From contig CAJNDS010002583.1 of the NCBI GenBank assembly GCA_905221605.1, positions 1 to 55,000 of the forward strand: a stretch of 55,000 nucleotides of DNA, written 5' to 3'. The position numbers and the translations under genes were made by a program. This document shows positions 49,438 through 55,000 of the stretch, one piece after another; position 1 is the stretch's first letter; the number at the start of each line of letters is the position of its first letter. The notes beneath the pieces were generated by a model that did no database searches, had not been told where the DNA came from, and worked only from the letters and a program-made list of their open reading frames with translations. This DNA is from Symbiodinium natans (lineage: Eukaryota > Sar > Dinophyceae > Suessiales > Symbiodiniaceae).

Positions 49438-52400
49438 AAAGGGTGGGCTCGTCCTCCATGGACACTACATGATGCTCAAATCCCTGCAGCCTCCAGTGCA
49501 ACCGGTTTAGGGTTTCGGGTGAACCACACGGGGACGTAAGGCAAACAACCATGACACCATGACAGCAAACTCTGGCAGAAAGGCATGTGCCAAAAAGGCC
49601 CCGGAAGTCGGTGAAAGTAGCACATCGTTGCTGTGGTTACCAGCCACCTGACACGCTGTCAGCTGAGATCTGCGCGGAGGATACTGCACAGCGTGTGCAC
49701 AATTCCGCGGTATGCCTCCACCACAGCCATCTGCTTCAACTCTTAACGTTAAGGTCTACGGAACGTCACGTGAGAAAGGCCCCTTGCGTTGCTTCAAGGC
49801 CCTCCTCCACTGCCAAACCATATGGAAACTCCACAACTTTGAGCTCCTTCACTCACAGAGCGTATGACCTTTTTGAGCTTAGGTTCTTATGCGGCTACTG
49901 TATGCTATTGTTGTGTAGCTGTGGTATCGGCAGGTACGGCGTATCGCCTGTTCGGAGCCGGCTGCGTTCATGAAACGGGTCTTCACAACGTCCGCCGGCG
50001 TGGAGACCTGTGAGACCCCGCGCCAAATGTAGAATAACAGGGTGGGAGGGCTGAATGCCCTAAACCGAACACCCCTAAACCCCTTAAACCTCTTAAACCT
50101 CTTAAACCCCTAGACCCTAAACCGTAAACCTGTAAACCCTAAACCCCTCTAAACCCCTCTAAACCCCTCTAAACCCCTCTAAACCCCTCTAAACCCCTCT
50201 AAACCCCTCTAAACCCCTCTAAACCCCTCTAAACCCCTCTAAACCCCTCTAAACCCCTCTAAACCCCTCCAAACCCCTCTAAACCCTAAACCCGCTCAAT
50301 GCCTCGAAACCCCTAAACCCGTAAACCCAGCAGGTACGTAGGCTCCCGGCACACGCGGAGGCCAAGCCGGCTACAAAGCTGGCACCGACGTGCGCCAACT
50401 CAGTGCACCATGACTCACCGCACTAGTATGTGCATATATATATATATATATATATTGTCATGTAAGTACATGACTATATTGTGTTACTATAACTGCTACA
50501 TGATTATTTAGCTATATCGTGAAGTCTCTCGGAGTTCTGTAAGGTCTAGGCGGTTTAGGGTTCAGGTGGGCTCAGGGCTGCTAAGCTTACAGTTCACAAC
50601 GCCTTGCTGGGTGTCACCCCGTGTCGCTGGGTACCAGGCAAGCCCATCTCCGGCAGACTCAATGAGCACCAGTTTGGACTCATCATAGGTGCCTGTGCAA
50701 TCTAGGGAGGGCTCTAGGAGATCTTCTTCAACTTACCTGAGACTGCCGAGGGGTGTGCCGGTGAAGGTTGTAGGTCTTGGGGCAGAGATGGGCGGAAGGC
50801 TTTGGGCTTTATGGGCTTTGTAATCAGGTCTGTATCTCTCTTCTTCTTCTTCGCCCGGGTACAATAACAGGGGCTCCCCCACTCTCTCTCTGTCTCTCTT
50901 GCTCTCTCTTGCTCTCTTTCACCTTTCGTTGGAGCTCAGAGACTAAAATCCAAGCTCTAGTCGCTCACTCTCGATTCCTAAAGCAAGCCGCACGCACAAG
51001 GAACAGTGCGGCAGGATGCCTATTTCGGCACCATTGACCAGAAACGTCCTGCCACATGGCAAGGGAGATGGAGTGGCAAATAGTGAGCCCCGGAGTAAGA
51101 AAAAACTCACGCAGGGCGACTGTGCTGGCACGTAAACACCTTCATCCCAAGGCCATCACCTTCAACTATTCATGCAAGTACAAGTAAGAACTACCCGTTG
51201 CTTAAGAACCACCCCCCAAAAAAACAATTCCTTATAAGGGTAATATAGGGATTATTATTATCTTTTATTTTTTTGGGGTTCTTGAGCAAATAGTAGAGAA
51301 TCAGCACAGCAGAAGACAAGATTCTCTCCCGCCTTACCACGTTGGGACGAACTCCAGCCCAGAACCCTCTGGCGCCATCTTTCTTCCAGACCTGAGGGTT
51401 TAGGGTTTAGGGTTTAGGGTTTACGATAGGTGCAAACCGAGCACACCTCTTGCGCACTGGGTACCGCTGATACCAGAGTATCTATCTGCAAACCCCTACA
51501 CCCCCAATAGGGCCGCGGCTTTGGATGCGACCTTCGAGGCAGAGGCACGCAGGGATTACTTGAGACGTGTCGACATGATGGCACAACATCTAGGGATCCA
51601 GGCCCTATTCTATCCCCTGCCTCCTCTCTCCCCCACCCTAAACCCTAAACCCTAAACCCTAAACCCTAAAACCCTAAACCCTTGTCCCCGGCCTCCCGCA
51701 TGGTCAAGCTGGCGGAGCTGCTCTGCATCTGTGTCTTGATGACCTGACGCCCAGGGGGGAGCGGATACATGTAAACTCTTCATGGCCGGCCAGCATACAT
51801 ACTGGAAACGATGGTCGGATATACGGGCAGACAGGCTGAGAAACGGGTAGAGACAGAGACAGAAATGGAGATGGACGGAGGGAGGGAGGGAGAGGGAGAG
51901 AGAGAGAGAGAGAGCGAGAGATCGCAGGTTTGGCGCGAGGCCAAAGATCCCTGGGCTAGACCCTAAAGGCTTCAGAAACCCAAGCCCTATAGACTACAAG
52001 TACACTCAACATCGAAACCCAGATTAAAAGCTCTCGTTACTAGTCCTTAAACCTGAACACAAAGCGAGTCACTTGTGAGAGCCTCAAGCCATCTGCAAGG
52101 ATCAAGTCTGCAGGAAAATGCTGGACAATTTGAAGTTTTGGATTTACTGGTACGGGTCATCGTTTCGACGCATCGACCCCGAAACACCAAGCAATGCTGT
52201 CGCTAGCCGCTGCCAGAACCCGCTACACCGCCAGTTTCGGCTGCTGGATGGCGCTACGAATGCTCGTTCCCTGAGCACTTCGACTTAGACACCCCAAAAT
52301 GCCTAAGTACAAGACACTGCAGAGCCTAAGCTGAACCCTCACACTGAACCCTTCATCTCCAACAGCATTCTAAGCCCCTTTCTCCCTCAAATCCCCATCG

Positions 52401-54394
52401 CTCTCATGTTCAGTGGGCTTTAGGGTTTAGGGTTTAGGGTTTGGGGTTTGGGGTTTAGGGTCTCTCAGTGAGGAGGCGCAGTGTGGGCCTCCGTCGGGTT
52501 AAACAAGGTAATGGCGATGGCCGCAGAGGTTCCCGCCGACACAAGGCGCCTAGAGGAGAGGTTTTAGGGTTCAGGGTTTAGGGCTTAGGGCTTAGGGTTT
52601 TGGGTTTAGGGTTGTCTAATACGGTTCGAAGTTGAAGGCTTAGTGGAGTTTAGTGTTTAACAATAAGAGTCAAGGAGTCACTCACTAGGACTTTAGGGTT
52701 TTGAGGTGGTCCTACACTTACATGATCCTAAAACTCATACATGCTAACCGCCTAACCTACAGAAGTGATTGTTGATACAGTCTACACTTTACCCCTCTGG
52801 AGGGAGAGTCCCCTAAATGGGGGGGGGGGGGGGGGCTAGAACCCCGGTTTAGGGTTTAGGGTTTAGGGTTTCGGGTTTAGGGTTTAGGGTTTAGGGTTTA
52901 GGGTTTAGGGTTTAGGGTTTAGGGTTTAGGGTTTAGGGTTTACGAAAGCCTGCAAGCCTAAAACCCTGAAGGGTTTGCTGGGGGTTCAGGGTGTGCCAGA
53001 CACTGCGCATGGCAACCCCAGGCTGAACTGCCCCCTAAACCCTAAACCCTAAACCCTAAACCCTAAACCCTAAGCCCTAAACCCTAAACCCTAAGCCCTA
53101 AGCCCTAAGCTCGAAACTCTGCTTTCCCTGCCCAGGCCCTCACAGCAGGTACGTTGTCTGACCCGGCTCCATTGCCAACAGCGCGCTCACGACATCCTTG
53201 GCCGAATAGACAAGCCTCAAGCCTTGTAAGTCAAACAGGACACTTTACAAAAACACCAGCTTCCTTAACACAGGGAGTTGCTAACATAACTTGGCTGAAA
53301 CATGTGCTGCGCCTTCGGGACCTAAGAGTTCCTCACCCCTGACAAAGTAGCTGAGGTCAAAGCTCGTGTAGACATGGAAAAGTGTGTGTAGAGAAGGAGC
53401 AAGCAACAACAAGTATAAGGGAGCCGAGGCCATGCGAATTGCTGCTAGGAGCTTTTGCGCCAGCGGATTGGTGTCGGAAGGTCTGCACAGGTCTGTTAAC
53501 CATCTGCCGTGAGGTTCCTGCACCTGCATCCCATAATAAACATGCTTAAAGCCGATGTTCGAAGAAGGAGCTGGCTGGGTTTGATGAACTGGGGTTTTTG
53601 TGTTTCGGGCGCTGATGCTGTTCCTGCAATGCATTCTGTGCCGGTCTGAGCCAGTGACCCGAATGGGCTCGTAAAGGACGAACGTGAACGAGTGGTAAGA
53701 CACCTGGCCATTTCAGCGGTACACATCCAAGCAAGCCGAGGTGCTTTGCATTTTTTCCTGTTCTGCGCTGGCGAAAAAAGGCACTAAATCGGACGCTGGT
53801 CTCCCAGAAGAGAATTAAGGACAGCTTCCTATGACGGTCGCCTGTCGCACCAGCGCCGGTACGAGACCTTTCCACAACCTTGGCGAACAATGCGCGCCGG
53901 AGGCTGGAGGCTACCAAGCTTGCACCCGCGCTGTCTGCTTATGTCTTTAGACCCATGTAGACTCAATACCTGAAGCTCCTACGCGTGACAACCCTAAAGA
54001 CCAAAATCTGACACCCTAAGACCCTAGAGCCCTGCACTCAGACATGTCCTGGTCTTGGAGGTTAAAAGTGCAGAGTTAATGGGGGTTCTGGGCTGAAGGA
54101 ATTTTCAAAGAGCCCAGCGCTCGCAGTCCTTCAACTTTGGCGACCTCGAGATTGCTCCAACCCCAAATTATTCATGCGACGATTTGTTGCCTTTTCATGA
54201 GAGAACAGATCTGCTGGGTCAGTTGAAGACTGTATTGCAACCCCTAAACCCGCATGGACAGCCGCCTTGACGATGCAGTCCATCATGCCATGGTACCTGC
54301 ATTACCAGCCAGCGGCTCTCACAACAAAAATACCACAATCTTGTCTTGCAGGCCTGAGATCGCCATCCGAACTGCTCTGCAACTGAAGCCGAAC
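49438..54394 (-). CDS. Mitochondrial carrier (SLC25 family), partial
   Basis: Exons in transcription order: about 54370-54394 (VRLQLQ), 54266-54296 (YHGMMDCIVK), 54119-54144 (VAKVEGLR), 53842-53878 (LWKGLVPALVRQ), 53659-53703 (VSYHSFTFVLYEPIR), a gap, 51693-51743 (VIKTQMQSSSASLTMRE), 51333-51391 (VWKKDGARGFWAGVRPNVV), 51020-51048 (TFLVNGAEI), 50640-50692 (TYDESKLVLIESAGDGL), 50351-50398 (LAHVGASFVAGLASAC), 49966-50007 (PADVVKTRFMN), 49674-49730 (AYRGIVHTLCSILR) and perhaps 49438-49485 with a stop. These give the three-fold carrier repeat: a first half ending RLQLQ, the K.Q second signature and the third P.DVVKTR signature, each followed by EG/DG and a G.P..R helix. The order resembles the uncoupling-protein/dicarboxylate group; the solute cannot be told. 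It would sit in the mitochondrial inner membrane. Nearly all donors are GC. The N-terminal exon may lie beyond the right edge. Confidence 0.9.
49966..50007 (-). CDS. SLC25 exon with the third carrier signature
   Basis: Acceptor GGTCTCACAG is followed by VSTPADVVKTRFMN and GC donor GCAGCC, fourteen phase-0 codons. P.D..K.R is the defining motif of the family. Confidence 0.92.
50141..50280. repeat. (AAACCCCTCT)14 minisatellite
   Basis: Fourteen 10-bp units, one with CTCC instead of CTCT, flanked by CCCTAAA words. It is in the carrier intron between exons 50351-50398 and 49966-50007, and looks derived from telomere-like sequence. Confidence 0.95.
50351..50398 (-). CDS. SLC25 exon, fifth membrane helix
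   Basis: LAHVGASFVAGLASAC follows acceptor GTGCACTGAG and ends at GC donor GCCGGG. The helix pattern H..AS..AG..S precedes P.D in carriers. Confidence 0.85.
50640..50692 (-). CDS. SLC25 exon, fourth-helix end
   Basis: Acceptor GATTGCACAG; two bases complete Gly, then TYDESKLVLIESAGDGL, with GC donor GCCTGG. TYD.SK is typical after the even-numbered helix. Confidence 0.85.
50870..50938. repeat. CT-rich tract
   Basis: CTCTCTCTGTCTCTCTTGCT and similar words. On the plus strand it looks like a strong pyrimidine tract, but it lies in a carrier intron, so it is probably simple sequence. Confidence 0.7.
51020..51048 (-). CDS. SLC25 29-nt exon
   Basis: One base completes Arg, then TFLVNGAEI and one base of Gly, with GC donor GCATCC. 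It matches the N..E....D stretch of the fourth helix. Confidence 0.82.
51191..51296. mobile_element. MITE-like element, family A
   Basis: CTACCCGTTGCTTAAGAACC and GGTTCTTGAGCAAATAGTAG are inverted ends. The inner CCTTATAAGGGTAATA is shared with the copy at 40131-40237. It is in the carrier intron between 51333-51391 and 51020-51048. Confidence 0.75.
51333..51391 (-). CDS. SLC25 exon flanked by telomere-like repeats
   Basis: It reads VWKKDGARGFWAGVRPNVV plus two bases of Arg. The intron upstream ends in a CCCTAAA array and CCCTCAG, so the repeat runs right up to the 3' splice site. GC donor (GTAAG|GCGGGA) keeps phase with RTFLVN. Confidence 0.9.
51396..51681. repeat. TTTAGGG (51396-51424) and CCCTAAA (51637-51681) arrays facing each other
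   Basis: Both lie in the same carrier intron (51392-51692). Each is next to one of the two flanking exons, so the intron is bounded by inverted telomere-like repeats. Confidence 0.88.
51750..53640. other. Long carrier intron(s), mostly unassigned
   Basis: The carrier consensus requires roughly 40 residues between the exons 53659-53703 and 51693-51743. Candidate islands lie near 53395-53465 (NPLAQKLLAAI) and 53160-53200 (VVSALLAM) but boundaries are unclear. It also holds a GA repeat (51885-51925), a G17 run (52819-52835) and telomere-like arrays. Confidence 0.5.
52843..53110. repeat. TTTAGGG (52843-52945) and CCCTAAA (53033-53110) arrays facing each other
   Basis: About 14 TTTAGGG units and about 11 CCCTAAA/CCCTAAG units flank a 90-bp spacer, forming a large inverted repeat. 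Confidence 0.9.
53659..53703 (-). CDS. SLC25 exon, second membrane helix
   Basis: Acceptor ATGGCCAG, then VSYHSFTFVLYEPIR and donor GTCACT. It follows LWKGLVPALVRQ (53842-53878, GC donor) in phase 0, giving the carrier pattern R...Y....LYEP.R. Confidence 0.88.
54119..54296 (-). CDS. SLC25 exons YHGMMDCIVK and VAKVEGLR
   Basis: Exons 54266-54296 and 54119-54144, both with GC donors, read YHGMMDCIVK and VAKVEGLR and run in phase into LWKGLVPALVRQ. Y.G..D....EG..LWKG is the first matrix loop of a carrier. Confidence 0.85.
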
Positions 54395-54399
54395 CTGAC

Positions 54400-55000
54400 A
54401 TGTTTTGGGTCGCTATGGTTGAAACTGAGGCGCTGGTGTTGTAGGAAAACTATGGAGTTCCGATTGCACGAAACTGGCATCTTTCGACCGACGGTCGTCA
54501 TCCACCGAGAGAAGGTTGTTTCTACGGCTTCGCGGTGTCCGGTACGATTATGATTTCTGTGCCATCTGACGAATGTATGCAAGTACCATAGGTATAACAC
54601 TACTCACTCAGATCACACATCAGCTCTTCTGGCGACAGAATGAGAATAAGTGAGGCCTCGCGGAGATCTTGCTCGGTTCTCACAAAGCCAGAACCCCTCC
54701 TCCCTCAAACTCTAGGCCATCTAGGCCCAAACTGCTTTGAACCCTTGACACCCTCAAAGGCCCCGAGCCTTGTTTGCGAAGCCTTCGACCGCCCACAGCC
54801 CTGCTTGTAATTCGATCCCTCGCGACCTGCGCACTCAAAATTCAATCCTGAGTCCATGCAAGCTCGTTCGAACTGTCCTAGGTTGGGCCTTAAATCCCTT
54901 TGGAAAAATCCCCCATGTAGGATCCTCTTAAACCTAGTAAGGAAAAACACAACATATCCTAAGGGCCTACCTAGTGACTAATGTCCCAACTTGCCCTCGC
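54400..55000. other. No confident gene at the right edge
   Basis: The first transmembrane helix and the first P.D..K motif of the carrier are not found here. They are probably in very short exons or beyond the window. Minus-strand frames at 54319-54600 and 54705-54950 show no motif. Confidence 0.4.

Noticed and set aside
49587-49973. 128-codon plus-strand frame
   Set aside because: Antisense to the carrier exon AYRGIVHTLCSILR and to the end of the PADVVKTRFMN exon.
50585-50640. Extension of the TYDESK exon to a GTAAGC donor at 50590
   Set aside because: The GC donor after GDGL gives the expected carrier sequence with the next exon (LAHVGAS); the extension does not.
50703-50790. Small exon ending in a consensus GTAAGT at 50736
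   Set aside because: It would be followed by a 44-bp intron and does not fit the carrier, whose exon 51020-51048 joins directly to 50692.

Overview
This is a window of eukaryotic nuclear DNA and most likely comes from a dinoflagellate. That is an inference. The genes I can reconstruct are cut into very small exons (11 to about 105 nt). Their 5' splice sites are mostly GC or GA rather than GT, acceptors are mostly AG followed by G, all firmly identified genes lie on the minus strand, and TTTAGGG-type telomere-like repeats are everywhere. No rRNA, tRNA, CRISPR array, promoter or bacterial operon was recognised.

Layout. From 0 to 17.7 kb, minus-strand coding islands form at least two or three multi-exon genes of unknown family, separated by introns full of degenerate CCCTAAA/TTTAGGG repeats and small inverted-repeat elements. 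From 18 to 20 kb little is coding. From 21.4 to 24.0 kb (minus) there is a gene with a ParB/sulfiredoxin-fold domain like the free amino acid kinases SerK/SbnI. From 25.5 to 46.1 kb (minus) there is a fold-type I PLP enzyme of the CobD/HisC class (threonine-phosphate decarboxylase-like), reconstructed as 20 exons. Its largest intron (about 10 kb) is almost entirely a 105-bp satellite array at 28.51-38.0 kb. From 46.6 to 48.9 kb there are unassigned islands. From 49.4 kb to at least 54.4 kb (minus) there is a mitochondrial carrier (SLC25) gene.

How the pieces may work together. The carrier, the CobD-like enzyme and the SerK-like domain follow one another on one strand. The last two would make a chemically sensible pair: a kinase for a hydroxy-amino acid and a PLP enzyme of the class that acts on the phosphorylated product. 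They may even be one fused gene, but the junction is not resolved from sequence alone.

Repeats. Besides the satellite there are five families of short inverted-repeat (MITE-like) elements, telomere-variant arrays (CCCCAAA, CCCTGAA, CCCTCAA, TTTTAGGG), a 10-bp AAACCCCTCT minisatellite, an 8-bp TGTATTAA microsatellite and a 69-base C homopolymer. Several lie inside introns of the reconstructed genes. Exon edges were placed by eye from reading-frame continuity and family consensus, so single boundaries may be a few bases off.
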